DNA of 64,000 nucleotides from Bacteroidota bacterium (GTDB lineage: Bacteria > Bacteroidota > Bacteroidia > Bacteroidales > NBLH01): contig JANYKN010000134.1 of assembly GCA_025361565.1 (NCBI GenBank), positions 62,001-126,000 of the forward strand, in the 5' to 3' direction. Below, in pieces: positions 37,328 through 46,877 of the stretch. The position numbers and the translations under genes are program-made. Below the pieces are notes generated by a model that was given only the letters and a program-made list of their open reading frames with translations, was not told where the DNA came from and did not search any database. Numbering within the stretch: position 1 is the first letter of the stretch; each line of letters opens with the position of its first letter.

Positions 37328-37449
37328 AGCAAAATGTTTTAATTAATTACATTTTTATGGGTTTAAAGATAGATTATTTTATGATTTTTCTTACCAAAAT
37401 TTTAAAGCAGATTTTGGATTAGCTTCGATATATTTTGTGTTTGTCTGAT

Positions 37450-39219
37450 TTATTGCTTCAGGTAGGGCAATGTAAAGAAAAATGTTGTTCCTTTTCCTTG
37501 TGTTGATTCAAATCTGATTGAACCTTCCAGGAATTCTACAAGGGCTTTAGCTATTGATAAACCAACTCCAAGCCCACCAAAATGTCGGGTCTGTGACTGA
37601 TCTTCCTGTGTGAAAAACTTAAATATAATTTTAGCATTTGCAGGGCTTATTCCTATTCCTGTATCTTTTACGTAAAACTGAATTGAATCTTTATATTCGT
37701 GATATCCAATTTCGATAAAGCCTGAGAGGGTAAATTTAACAGCGTTGTTCAGTAGATAATTTAAAACAGCTTTAAATTTATCAATATCAGAACAGAAACT
37801 TAATTTATGTTTCCGGTCAGGAAATTTTGTAACTATTTTCAATCCTTTTTTATGGATTTCGCTTTTATAGGGTTCAATAATTGCTAAGATTGCCGATTCT
37901 ATATCAAAATCACCAATTACTCTTTCTATCATTTTTGCCTGAATTTTTGAAAGCTCAAGCACATTTGTAATGATAAATAACAATTGTTTACTGGAACTAT
38001 CAATAATATTTTTATATTTCTTTATTTGTTCCTGGGTAGGTTCGCTTTCAGTCAATAATTCTACAAATCCTAATATTCCGTTTAGTGGTGTTCTTATTTC
38101 ATGTGAAATATTATTTAAAAAAGCAGATTTAAACCGATCGCTTTCTTCTGCCTTAAATTTTGCTGCCAATATGGTTTTTTCGTACCTTCTTTGATCAAAT
38201 ATATTGTATATTAAATAAATAATAAGTAAAATCCCAACAATAAAAGTTCCAATCGCCAGGTTGAACAACTGTTTAGATCGGGTGGCAGCTTCCTGAATTG
38301 GAATTTCCACCATCATGCTCCAGTGCGTGCCGCTATTTCCCAAATTTATAGGATAGAAAAACCTGAATACGTCTTTACCCGTAAATTCAGAATTTGTTTC
38401 GGTTGCATATTCCTGGCCATTTTTGATGGTTTTATAAATTGTGCTGTCAGTTTCTTTTATTATAGAAAAAATGTTCTTATTGATTTGCGAAGTATCTTTA
38501 TGTGAAACTATTACACCATTATTGGAAATTAAAGAAAAATAACCTGATCCATATAGTTTAATGTCATTCAGCTTTTGTGTCATCGTTTCAAGATTAATAT
38601 CGATTCCAAATACGCCCAGAAAAGCTGTATCAATCAGTATAGGAACAACTGCCGAGGTTTCATAAAATATTCTGGAATGTCCATGGTATTGATAGTAAAA
38701 AGGATCTAGAATTACCTCTTGGCGTGAATTTTTGGGAATGGCATAAAAATCTTCCTGATAATCAGTTGTTTCGTTCCTCTCATATAGAAAACAATTTTGG
38801 TCTTTAAAAAAAGTTACAGACATAGTCCCGTTTAAATCATATAAGGTATCGCCAATAAATTTTTTATCGTTATTGTCAAAGGTATTTGGTTCCCACATGG
38901 TCCATGCGCCTAAAAAATTTGGATTTTGAATTAATGATACTTTGAGCATTTCAATGATTTCTACTCTAGAACCACCATATTTTCTGATAATTTGGGCTTT
39001 TTGCTCAAATGTTCTGGCAGTCATTAATGCTGATGAGAGATATAATTCAGTTTCAATTGCTGCTTTTCGCGACATTTCTTTGGCCAACAATTTTGAATCT
39101 TCATAAGCATATTTTCGATGATTGATTCCAATAAAAAAAAGCAACAAAAAAACCAGCGCTGTAAAAACAGTTACGATTAATGCTACTTTCGGCTTGTATG
39201 ACCCTGATATATGGTTCAT
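37450..39219 (-). CDS. Membrane sensor histidine kinase with periplasmic Cache domain
   Basis: 589 residues. TM1 (VALIVTVFTALVFLLLFFIGI, ~10-30) and TM2 (~325-345, NLAIGTFIVGILLIIYLIY) bracket a ~290-residue periplasmic region with dCache features (LGAWTMWEPN, YYQYHGHSRIFYETSAVVPI, FGIDINLE). HisKA follows without a HAMP: NNISHEIRTPLNGILGF with His373. HATPase_c has N box YLLNNAVKFT, G1 DTGIGI, F box FKFFTQEDQS and G2 GGLGVGLSI. No response regulator or receiver domain is adjacent, so it is an orphan kinase here. The Cache ligand is unknown. Confidence 0.93.
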   Translation of the reverse strand: MNHISGSYKPKVALIVTVFTALVFLLLFFIGINHRKYAYEDSKLLAKEMSRKAAIETELYLSSALMTARTFEQKAQIIRKYGGSRVEIIEMLKVSLIQNPNFLGAWTMWEPNTFDNNDKKFIGDTLYDLNGTMSVTFFKDQNCFLYERNETTDYQEDFYAIPKNSRQEVILDPFYYQYHGHSRIFYETSAVVPILIDTAFLGVFGIDINLETMTQKLNDIKLYGSGYFSLISNNGVIVSHKDTSQINKNIFSIIKETDSTIYKTIKNGQEYATETNSEFTGKDVFRFFYPINLGNSGTHWSMMVEIPIQEAATRSKQLFNLAIGTFIVGILLIIYLIYNIFDQRRYEKTILAAKFKAEESDRFKSAFLNNISHEIRTPLNGILGFVELLTESEPTQEQIKKYKNIIDSSSKQLLFIITNVLELSKIQAKMIERVIGDFDIESAILAIIEPYKSEIHKKGLKIVTKFPDRKHKLSFCSDIDKFKAVLNYLLNNAVKFTLSGFIEIGYHEYKDSIQFYVKDTGIGISPANAKIIFKFFTQEDQSQTRHFGGLGVGLSIAKALVEFLEGSIRFESTQGKGTTFFFTLPYLKQ

Positions 39220-39589
39220 ATCATTAAAAGATCAGATCATTATAATATTTTTCAAATATAAGATTATTTGCCATTTATTTTTTATTTATTGTTTCTCTGT
39301 AATTTTTTTATTGATGATAATTTGGTATTTCTTTTATTAATTAATTATCCCCAAACGCTAATTAAATGTAATGATTTGATTTTAAAACAAATAAAAACAT
39401 TTTTAGTTCAAATATTTATTTAAAATTGAATCGATTTTTGCAATTTGCAGATGTTTTAATTCACAGATTTGTTTAATGTAAATAAATCAATCATTCAAAA
39501 TGCTCTCTATAAAAATTCTTACTTCTTAGTTTTTCAATTTCAATTGATTATTCGTATATTTCTCAAAATTTAAAATAGAGTTTGCTGCC
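39220..39589. other. Divergent intergenic region between histidine kinase and clpB
   Basis: 370 bp of very A+T-rich sequence with long T and A runs and no coding frame. Promoters for both divergent genes must lie here. I see no CIRCE-type inverted repeat (TTAGCACTC-N9-GAGTGCTAA) ahead of clpB, and no confident promoter boxes. Confidence 0.6.
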
Positions 39590-42382
39590 ATGGATTATAA
39601 AGAATTCACCATTATCACCCAAAAGGCCCTTAAAAGAGGCTCCGACATTGCCAAGGAAAAACAACACCAGGCTATAGAAAATGGGCATATTTTAAAAGGA
39701 ATTTTCGAAACTGATAAAAGTGTCGCTCCCTTCATTTTACGTAAAATGAATGTTGAAATGGAAGATTTCACAAGCTTGATTACAAAGGTTGTAGATAATT
39801 ATCCAATACTTGAGCAAGGAAAGACATTGATTGTTTCTGAAAATGTTGAAAAATCGTTAAGAACAGCCAAAGTAATTTCAAAAAGCCTGGGCGATGAATA
39901 TATTTCGATTGAGCATATTTTTGTTGGGATATTAGTAACCGGCGATATGGCAGCTTCTTTAATGAAGGAGAAAGGAATTAACCAGGCCAAACTCGAAGCA
40001 TCTATTATGGAACTTAGAAAAGGGGTGGAAGTTGAACGTAAAAACAAAGACGAATTTGAAAATCTGAACAAATATTCCATTAATATGAATGATAAGGTCA
40101 ATGCCGGAAAAATGGATCCGGTTATTGGCCGTTCCGAAGAAATCAGACGATTGTTGCAAATTATATCCAGACGTACCAAAAATAATCCAATAGTTGTAGG
40201 CGATCCAGGAGTTGGAAAAACTGCCGTAATTGAAGGTCTGGTTCAACGGATTGTAAAAGGCGATGTTCCTCCAAATCTTAAAAACAGCAGGATTTTTGCT
40301 TTAGACATGGGTTCTTTGATTGCAGGGGCAAGCAAACAAGGCGAGTTTGAAGAACGTCTCAAATCTATTTTGGCAGAAGTTAAAAATTCAGCCGGCGAAG
40401 TTATTTTATTTATCGACGAGATTCATTTGCTGGTTGGTGCCGATAAAGGTGGCGGCTCAATGGATGCAGCTAATTTATTGAAACCTGCACTTGCACGCGG
40501 CGAGCTAAAAGCAATTGGCGCTACCACACTTGATGAGTATCAAAAATATTTCGAAAAGGACAAAGCTTTGGAAAGGCGTTTTCAAAAAGTGATCATCGAT
40601 GAACCAGAAGTTGATGAAACCATTTCTATTTTAAGGGGAATTAAAGAGAAGTACGAGAATTTTCATAAGGTACAGATTAAAGATGAGGCTATTGTGGCAG
40701 CTGTTGAACTATCAAAACGCTATGTTACAAATCGTTTTTTGCCCGATAAAGCCATTGATTTGATTGATGAAGCTGCTGCAAAGCTTAGGTTGGAAATGAA
40801 TTCTCTTCCCGAAGAGATTGATGAAGTTGAACGCCAGATTATCCAGCTACAGACCGAAAAAAGCATGGTAACCAAAGAAGGTGACGAAAACGCTGAAAAG
40901 TTGATTCAGGAGAAAATAATCAACCTCAAAGACGAAAGAACAAAATTAAGGGCTATATGGGAATCTGAGAAAAAAATTATTGACGATATTGTTGTTGTCA
41001 AGCAAGAAATAGAACAAATTAATTTGCAGATCTCGGAATTAGAACAATCAGGACAGTTTGATAAAGCCGCTGAATTAAAATATGTTAAACTTCCTGAAGC
41101 AAAGGAGAAATTGAAAAAGTTACAAGTTGAACTTAGTCAAAATCCTTCAGAAATTGTTTTGGCCAGGGAATCGGTCGACAGGGAATTAATTGCGGAGATT
41201 ATTGCCAATTGGACTGGAATTCCAGTTAATAAAATGGTTAAAAGCGATAAGGAAAAACTTATTAACCTCGAAGAGGAACTTCATAAACGAATTATTGGCC
41301 AAAGTGAAGCTATTGCTGCTGTTTCTGATGCAATTAGAAGAAGTAGGGCAGGATTGAGCGATGCAAACAGACCAATTGGTTCATTTATTTTTTTAGGTAC
41401 AACAGGGGTTGGTAAAACTGAACTTGCAAAGGCTCTGGCTGAATTCCTTTTCGATGATGAAAATGCCATGACACGAATTGATATGTCAGAGTATCAGGAG
41501 AAAAGCTCAGTATCAAGGATGATTGGTTCTCCTCCAGGCTATATTGGTTACGACGAAGGTGGACAATTGACCGAAGCTGTCAGGCGCAGGCCTTATTCAG
41601 TAGTTTTGTTTGATGAAATTGAAAAAGCGCATAAAGACGTATTTTACACATTGCTGCAGGTGCTTGACGATGGCCGATTGACCGACAGCAAAGGCCGCAC
41701 AGTGAATTTTAAAAATACCATTATTATTATGACGTCCAATGCAGGCTCTGATAAAATAATGGAGTATTTCCAGGGATTGAATAATACAAACAGAGCCCAG
41801 GTTATCCAAAAAGCAAAAGAAGAAGTGAGCAAAGTGCTGAAAGGGATTATGGCTCCTGAATTTTTAAACAGGATTGACGAAATTATAATGTTTACGCCAC
41901 TTTCGGTTTATGAAATAAAGCAAATTGTTGATTTACAAATTAAAAGCTTGAAAAAGAAATTGCTTTTGCAGGAAATTAATATTCACATATCTCAAAAAGG
42001 AGTTGGCTGGTTAACCCGTCGTTCATACAACCCACAGTTTGGTGCAAGACCAGTGAAAAGGGCAATTCAAAGATCTATTATAACAGAGCTTTCCAAGAAA
42101 ATCTTGAAAGAAGAAATTATCAAAGACAAAATAATTTTAATCGATGCGGATACTGCAACCCTTTTATTTTCAAATATTTCAGAACAAGAATTAGCTGTCT
42201 TTGTTGAAAATGAAAAGAAAGAGCAGGAATTGCGTTTGCAGGAACTTAAAAATGCCAAGCCTGAAACCGGCGATGCTGAAAATAAACCAGAAGATGGGAA
42301 AAAAGGCTTTTTTGGACGAATTTTTGGCTGGTTTGGGAATCTATTTAAAAAAGGGAAAAAAGTAACTGAAGTAAAACCATAA
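39590..42382 (+). CDS. clpB: ClpB disaggregase with unusual C-terminal extension
   Basis: 930 residues. The N-terminal Clp repeat domain covers ~1-145. NBD1 has Walker A GDPGVGKT (~204-211) and Walker B IDEIH. A full-length coiled middle domain (~400-520) contains YVKLPEAKEKLKK and ends before WTGIPVNKM; this length identifies ClpB rather than ClpC. NBD2 has GTTGVGKTE (603-611) and FDEIEKAH. The protein is ~70 residues longer than typical ClpB. After the normal D2 end it carries a charged linker and a tail of the form KGFFGRIFGWFGNLFKKGKK, basic and aromatic, possibly amphipathic. ClpB works with DnaK to dissolve protein aggregates in the cytoplasm. A lipoprotein gene starts 11 bp downstream. 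Confidence 0.95.
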   Translation: MDYKEFTIITQKALKRGSDIAKEKQHQAIENGHILKGIFETDKSVAPFILRKMNVEMEDFTSLITKVVDNYPILEQGKTLIVSENVEKSLRTAKVISKSLGDEYISIEHIFVGILVTGDMAASLMKEKGINQAKLEASIMELRKGVEVERKNKDEFENLNKYSINMNDKVNAGKMDPVIGRSEEIRRLLQIISRRTKNNPIVVGDPGVGKTAVIEGLVQRIVKGDVPPNLKNSRIFALDMGSLIAGASKQGEFEERLKSILAEVKNSAGEVILFIDEIHLLVGADKGGGSMDAANLLKPALARGELKAIGATTLDEYQKYFEKDKALERRFQKVIIDEPEVDETISILRGIKEKYENFHKVQIKDEAIVAAVELSKRYVTNRFLPDKAIDLIDEAAAKLRLEMNSLPEEIDEVERQIIQLQTEKSMVTKEGDENAEKLIQEKIINLKDERTKLRAIWESEKKIIDDIVVVKQEIEQINLQISELEQSGQFDKAAELKYVKLPEAKEKLKKLQVELSQNPSEIVLARESVDRELIAEIIANWTGIPVNKMVKSDKEKLINLEEELHKRIIGQSEAIAAVSDAIRRSRAGLSDANRPIGSFIFLGTTGVGKTELAKALAEFLFDDENAMTRIDMSEYQEKSSVSRMIGSPPGYIGYDEGGQLTEAVRRRPYSVVLFDEIEKAHKDVFYTLLQVLDDGRLTDSKGRTVNFKNTIIIMTSNAGSDKIMEYFQGLNNTNRAQVIQKAKEEVSKVLKGIMAPEFLNRIDEIIMFTPLSVYEIKQIVDLQIKSLKKKLLLQEINIHISQKGVGWLTRRSYNPQFGARPVKRAIQRSIITELSKKILKEEIIKDKIILIDADTATLLFSNISEQELAVFVENEKKEQELRLQELKNAKPETGDAENKPEDGKKGFFGRIFGWFGNLFKKGKKVTEVKP

Positions 42383-42393
42383 TTTCTAATAAA

Positions 42394-43230
42394 ATGAATA
42401 AATTAATATTGAAATATATTTTGCCCATTTTGATGTACTCAACTTTTTTGTCATGTAACAACCCACAAAACAATCAAAATGATGATAATGCAGAAGATAT
42501 AGAAAATCAGGCGGATAGTAATGAAGAAATTGTTTCGGATTTCGACAATCTTGAAGAAAAGATGGACAATATCATGAACGAAAGTGAAAGTATCGATGGA
42601 GATGCTCATAAAGAAGTAACTATTATTAAAGCGGGTTTGGCTAAACTGGTTGAGGTAAATGTAAATATCGGGGCAGGAAAACTAAAATTATCAAGCGGAT
42701 CAAGTGAGCTTTTTACAGGTGGTTTTATTTATACCGATATAGCATGGAAACCCGAAATCAATTATAAAGTAAAAGGCGACAAGGGTTTTTTAAAAGTAAG
42801 ACAACCTTCTTCAGAAAACTACAATTTGAATAATGACGACAAATATGCCTGGAATTTGAAATTTACCGAAAACTTACCGCTGGATTTCAATATTGAAGTT
42901 GGTGCAGGTTTAAGTGAAATATATTTGGATAATTTGCAAATTGAACATTTTACCATGAATATGGGAGTTGGTAAAACCGAAATTGATATGGCTGGAAAAT
43001 GGAATAATAGTGCAGAAATTCATTTGAACGGCGGAATTGGGCTATCAATTATTCATTTACCTGATAATGTAGGCATTATTGTGAATGTAGAGAAGGGCCT
43101 GGGAAGTGTAGATGTTAATAATCTGATAAAAAAAAGTAATTCGGAATACGTAAACGAAGCTTATGATAAATCGAAAATCAATCTGAAGATATATTTAAAA
43201 ACGGGTATTGGAAAGATTGAGATCGATTAA
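42394..43230 (+). CDS. Lipoprotein with toast-rack-like beta domain
   Basis: 278 residues. The lipobox FLSC gives Cys21 as lipid attachment site. A highly acidic, Asn/Asp/Glu-rich linker (~22-75) follows. Residues ~85-278 are repetitive beta-strands with recurring NxGxGK/(L/T)xx(I/L) signatures (VNIGAGKLKLSSGSS, VGAGLSEIYLDNL, MGVGKTEIDMAG, GGIGLSIIHLPD, KGLGSVDVNN, TGIGKIEID). This periodicity matches toast-rack/DUF2154-like solenoid domains. It is very likely exported to the outer or inner membrane. Only 11 bp separates it from clpB, so it is likely co-transcribed, which is unexpected for a cytoplasmic chaperone. Confidence 0.75.
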   Translation: MNKLILKYILPILMYSTFLSCNNPQNNQNDDNAEDIENQADSNEEIVSDFDNLEEKMDNIMNESESIDGDAHKEVTIIKAGLAKLVEVNVNIGAGKLKLSSGSSELFTGGFIYTDIAWKPEINYKVKGDKGFLKVRQPSSENYNLNNDDKYAWNLKFTENLPLDFNIEVGAGLSEIYLDNLQIEHFTMNMGVGKTEIDMAGKWNNSAEIHLNGGIGLSIIHLPDNVGIIVNVEKGLGSVDVNNLIKKSNSEYVNEAYDKSKINLKIYLKTGIGKIEID

Positions 43231-43232
43231 TT

Positions 43233-43275
43233 TTTCCTTGTTAGGCTTTGGCTTTGTCAAAGCCTAACAAGGAAA
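43233..43275. terminator. Strong hairpin between convergent genes
   Basis: An 18-bp perfect stem (43233-43250 with 43258-43275; arm begins TTTCCTTGTTAGGC) with a 7-nt loop lies between the plus-strand stop at 43230 and the minus-strand stop at 43287. It lacks a long T tract but is placed for bidirectional termination. Confidence 0.75.
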
Positions 43276-43286
43276 GCCATGTAAAT

Positions 43287-44051
43287 CTATACTTTCTCAC
43301 AATAATAAAGCAATTCAGTTTTGTCCAACCGATATCTATCAGCCAATTCCGGATCCATTTCCATAACCATGTGATTTGGAATTACTTTTAATCCTGATTT
43401 TTCAAGCCTTTGAGCATAATCCTTTCCATATAACCGAACATGATCATATTGTCCGAAATGTTTTTCACGATCTGCCTGGCTCACAATACTTGCATTTTCG
43501 TAAGTAACTTCAAGCGTACTATCCAGAGGAACCTGTAAAATAGCCCAGCCTCCTGGTTTAAGTACACGGTATATTTCACGGGTTGCTTTTAGCTCATCAT
43601 CAATATGTTCCAAAACATGATTGCACATTAATACATCAAAAGTATTGTCTTCAAAAGGCATATCCCGAATGTCCATTTTAACATCTGCGATGGGGGAAAG
43701 TAAATCGGCAGTGATGTAATCCAACTTTTTCAGTGCTTTGAACTTCTTTATAAAAGGCTGTTCTGGTGCAATATGAAGAACTTTTAAGCTGGCATCGAAA
43801 AAATTGGTTTTTTGTTTTAAGAATAACCAGATCAAGCGATGCCGTTCAAGCGATAAGCAGCCTGGGCACAAACGATTATCAATGCCTGTTGTGCCATAAG
43901 GTAAAAACTTCCTGAAATGGCCTTCGCAAACCGGACATTCATATTTATTTCCTTTGTAAAACAAGCTCATTATCCTACTAAACAGAAAGCTAAATTTTAT
44001 CAATATGGGTCTTGGAATTTTTCTAATCAGAAATTTTATAATTGTTCTCAT
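43287..44051 (-). CDS. SAM-dependent methyltransferase with N-terminal Cys motifs
   Basis: 254 residues. A short N-terminal hydrophobic/basic segment is followed by two Cys pairs (CPVC near 38-41 and CPGC near 60-63) that could bind zinc. The class I methyltransferase fold begins at LKVLHIAPEQPF (motif I-like, without the usual GxGxG). ADVKMDIRDMPFEDNTFDVLMCNHVLEHIDD gives motifs II-IV, and EIYRVLKPGGWAILQVPL motif VI. It belongs with the Methyltransf_11-like group found near cell-envelope genes in Bacteroidota. It diverges from the LTA-synthase-like gene across a 93-bp gap. Substrate unknown. Confidence 0.83.
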   Translation of the reverse strand: MRTIIKFLIRKIPRPILIKFSFLFSRIMSLFYKGNKYECPVCEGHFRKFLPYGTTGIDNRLCPGCLSLERHRLIWLFLKQKTNFFDASLKVLHIAPEQPFIKKFKALKKLDYITADLLSPIADVKMDIRDMPFEDNTFDVLMCNHVLEHIDDELKATREIYRVLKPGGWAILQVPLDSTLEVTYENASIVSQADREKHFGQYDHVRLYGKDYAQRLEKSGLKVIPNHMVMEMDPELADRYRLDKTELLYYCEKV

Positions 44052-44144
44052 ATTTTAATCAGAATAAGAAATTGATTAATAAATAAATAATATTAAATCA
44101 TTTTTTAATTTTGTCGACAATAGTAAGTACCAATATTTCAAAAA

Positions 44145-46100
44145 ATGGACAATATTACATATAAAACAAATAGATTTCAAACTTTAAATATTGATTATCA
44201 AGTCAAATTGCTATACAGGATTGCCCTTTTGATGGTTTTGTTCAGTATTTCGCGACTCGGTTTTTATTTTTTTAATACCGAGCATTTTCCAGATATGACA
44301 TTTATCCGTTTAATACGAATTATGTTTGGAGGATTAAAGTTTGATATTTCAGGTATTTTATTTGTGAATGCTTTATATGTTGTATTATACTTGTTACCGC
44401 TACCTTTTCGTCAGCATAAAATTTATCAATCTGTTTTAAAATGGCTTTTTTTTATTAGTAATGGAATTGCTCTTGCTGCCAATGCCGGGGATTTTTTCTA
44501 TTTCGATTTTATTTTAAAGCGCAGTACTGCCGATGTTTTAATGTTTGCCGGCGAAGGTAATATCCTTACTCTTTTTAGCCTTTTTATTGTTGATTATTGG
44601 CCCGGATTTGTTTTTGTGATTGTACAAATGGTTATTATGTTTTTTGGTTATAATAAGCTAAAGCCAGAACAATTAACTACTCCTAAAAAAGGTGCATTTT
44701 ATTTTTCGGGATTAGTATGGCTTTTAATCTCTGTTTATTTTACAATAGTTGGTATTCGTGGTGGATTTACCGGTACCACAAGGCCAATAACCCTTGGAAA
44801 TGCCGGGGTATATACCGAAAAACCGCTTGAAATGGCCATTGTGCTGAACACACCATTTGCTATTATTAGAACGCTTAATAAAACACCACTTAAAGAAGAA
44901 ACTTATTTCAGTCCCGAAGAGCTCGAAAAAATCTATTCTCCCATTCATCCGGCAGATACTACCGGAACATTCAAGCCCTTAAATGTGGTGGTAATAATTA
45001 TGGAGAGTTTTGCCAAAGAATATGTTGGGGCTTTAAATAAAAATCTTGACCATGGAACCTATCAGGGATATACACCTTTTCTGGATTCATTGATAGGCAT
45101 TAGTAAAAGTTTTAACCATGCTTTTGCAAATGGCAGGAAATCAATTGATGCGCTGCCGTCAGTTGTTGCCAGCATCCCATCTATGGTAACGCCATATGTA
45201 ACCTCAACCTATGCTTCGAATGATATCAACAGCATGGCCAGTTTGTTAAAGACAAAAGGTTATCAGACCGCTTTTTTTCATGGTGCACCCAATGGTTCCA
45301 TGGGTTTTGATTCGTTTATGAAAATAGCCGGATACGACAAATATTATGGAATGACCGAATATGGCAACGATGCAGATTTTGATGGTTCCTGGGGCATTTG
45401 GGATGAAGAATTTATGCTCTTTATGGAAAAACAATTTAATAAAATGAAAAGCCCTTTTTTGGCAACTTTTTTCTCCGTTTCGTCACATCATCCCTTTAAA
45501 ATACCAAAGAAATACGAAGGTAAGTTTAGAAAAGGTACCCTTGCCTTTCACATCCCTATCCAGTATTCCGATTTGGCTTTGCGGCATTTTTTCGCTGTAG
45601 CTTCAAAAGAACCGTGGTTTAAAAATACGTTGTTTGTGCTTACCGCCGATCATTCAAACCAGGCATGGCATCCGGAATATCTCACTTCAATTGGTAATTT
45701 TTCAGTCCCCATGCTTTTCTATCATCCAGGAAACCCTTATTTAAAAGGAATGGATTCTACCGTGGTACAGCAAATGGATATTATGCCCACCATTATGCAT
45801 TATCTCAATTACGATGGAAAATATGTGTCATTCGGTATAAATGCGTTTGATAAAGGAGCCAATCATTTTGCTGTAAACTATAACAATAGTACTTATCAAA
45901 TCATTAAAGGCAATTATGTTCTCCAATTTGTTGAAGAAAAAACAATTGGTTTATACAATTACATACTCGATCCACTTCTTAACAATAATTTATTGGGCAA
46001 AAAGCCTGATATTCAGGCCGAAATGGAAAAACTCCTCAAGGCATTTATTCAGCAATACAATCACCGGATGTTGCATAATGAATTGATTATGAAGAATTGA
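44145..46100 (+). CDS. LTA-synthase/sulfatase-fold membrane phosphotransferase
   Basis: 651 residues. About five transmembrane helices occupy residues ~20-210 and are followed by an extracytoplasmic sulfatase-fold catalytic domain (~260-620). Metal site residues are visible in VVVIIMESFAKEYVG (Glu), TADHSNQAWH (Asp-His) and SSHHPFK. The nucleophile position lies in GRKSIDALPS, where Ser replaces the Thr of LtaS. Gram-negative members transfer phosphoethanolamine or phosphoglycerol to envelope glycans, since lipoteichoic acid is absent. It probably modifies LPS or a surface glycan. The gene stands alone, divergent from the methyltransferase. Confidence 0.88.
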   Translation: MDNITYKTNRFQTLNIDYQVKLLYRIALLMVLFSISRLGFYFFNTEHFPDMTFIRLIRIMFGGLKFDISGILFVNALYVVLYLLPLPFRQHKIYQSVLKWLFFISNGIALAANAGDFFYFDFILKRSTADVLMFAGEGNILTLFSLFIVDYWPGFVFVIVQMVIMFFGYNKLKPEQLTTPKKGAFYFSGLVWLLISVYFTIVGIRGGFTGTTRPITLGNAGVYTEKPLEMAIVLNTPFAIIRTLNKTPLKEETYFSPEELEKIYSPIHPADTTGTFKPLNVVVIIMESFAKEYVGALNKNLDHGTYQGYTPFLDSLIGISKSFNHAFANGRKSIDALPSVVASIPSMVTPYVTSTYASNDINSMASLLKTKGYQTAFFHGAPNGSMGFDSFMKIAGYDKYYGMTEYGNDADFDGSWGIWDEEFMLFMEKQFNKMKSPFLATFFSVSSHHPFKIPKKYEGKFRKGTLAFHIPIQYSDLALRHFFAVASKEPWFKNTLFVLTADHSNQAWHPEYLTSIGNFSVPMLFYHPGNPYLKGMDSTVVQQMDIMPTIMHYLNYDGKYVSFGINAFDKGANHFAVNYNNSTYQIIKGNYVLQFVEEKTIGLYNYILDPLLNNNLLGKKPDIQAEMEKLLKAFIQQYNHRMLHNELIMKN

Positions 46101-46202
46101 TTATTGATGATTGTCTATTTATTATTAAAGAAACAATAATCAAGTCATCTATTCAATTGCTTTGCGCAACATGTGAACTTAGAAACTGTTTAAATTTTAT
46201 AT

Positions 46203-46385
46203 TGAACCCACTTCGGGGTTCTAAACGTGTTGGCTTATTTTCCTCCGGTTTACACCGGAGGTTATTCATATTCAAGTCTTTCAGACTTGTGTATGATGAA
46301 AACCCTGAAAGGGTTTAATATGAATAACCATGGGTGTCAACCCATGGAAAATGAAGGACATAATACAACAACCCTGAATGGGTTG
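46203..46385. repeat. Six-hairpin palindrome cluster
   Basis: Successive hairpins: GAACCC..GGGTTC (46204-46221), CCTCCGGT/ACCGGAGG (46242-46261), CAAGTCT/AGACTTG (46273-46289), AAACCCT/AGGGTTT (46300-46316), CCATGGGT/ACCCATGG (46328-46347) and CAACCC/GGGTTG (46369-46385). They match the family at 21443-21557. Confidence 0.85.
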
Positions 46386-46426
46386 AACAATAATGTGTAT
46401 TGAATAAATTAAATTTAAACAGTTTC

Positions 46427-46607
46427 TTATAATGTATAAAAGCTTGCTGCCTTAGGCAGTGTCAAATTATGCAACGTATTAAAGCTTGCTGCTTGAGTGA
46501 GCGCCTTATCATACGATACATAAAAGCTTGCTGCTTGGCGCAACAGGTGATCATACAATGTATAAAAGCTTGCTGCTTGGCGCAGCAAGAAATTATATCC
46601 AAACAAA
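46427..46607. repeat. Four tandem 42-bp units
   Basis: AAGCTTGCTGC recurs at 46440, 46482, 46524 and 46566, an exact 42-bp period. The core is invariant while flanks vary. Because 42 is a multiple of three, the minus strand reads as four 14-residue units with the core QAASF or KAASF. The last unit also contains CTTGCTGC/GCAGCAAG hairpin arms. Confidence 0.9.
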
Positions 46608-46684
46608 AAGTTACTTTTCAATGATGCTGGCTTTTATACAAAATATATTTGATTACTTCCTTAAATCAGTAAATGTATGATTAA

Positions 46685-46775
46685 ATAGCCGACAATCACG
46701 GGGTGAATAAATTCAGTTTAGTTTTTCAATTCCCTGAGAATTAAAGAGTCACCCCGTGACTTACGCATTTTAGGT
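46685..46775. repeat. Three-copy ~92-bp dispersed hairpin repeat, copy C
   Basis: Perfect arms TCACGGGGTGA (46696-46706) and TCACCCCGTGA (46749-46759) enclose a 42-nt interior resembling copies A and B. The 5' flank is ATAGCCGACAA. Confidence 0.9.
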
Positions 46776-46847
46776 ATTTATAAAGAGGCGCGGCTAAAAT
46801 CAATTTTGGAGTTCTAGCACTTATTTTCCCCACTAAATTAATATATG

Positions 46848-46877
46848 TTGCATTCGTTAATATTTAAACTACCTTTA
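46848..46877 (+). promoter_or_regulatory. Candidate Bacteroidota-type promoter for the DUF6261 gene
   Basis: TTG at 46848-46850 and TACCTTTA at 46870-46877 are separated by 19 nt, close to the TTTG-N19-TAnnTTTG consensus. It would give a leader of roughly 35 nt before the ATG at 46919. Confidence 0.4.

Noticed and set aside
39220-39589. CIRCE/HrcA operator upstream of clpB
   Set aside because: No TTAGCACTC/GAGTGCTAA inverted repeat is present.
46427-46607. CRISPR array
   Set aside because: The 42-bp units are tandem with partly conserved flanks rather than identical repeats with unique spacers, and no cas genes are present.
46427-46621. 64-codon frame over the 42-bp tandem units, as a gene
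   Set aside because: It starts only at TTG, has no ribosome-binding context and matches no family. It is kept as a repeat and a finding instead.
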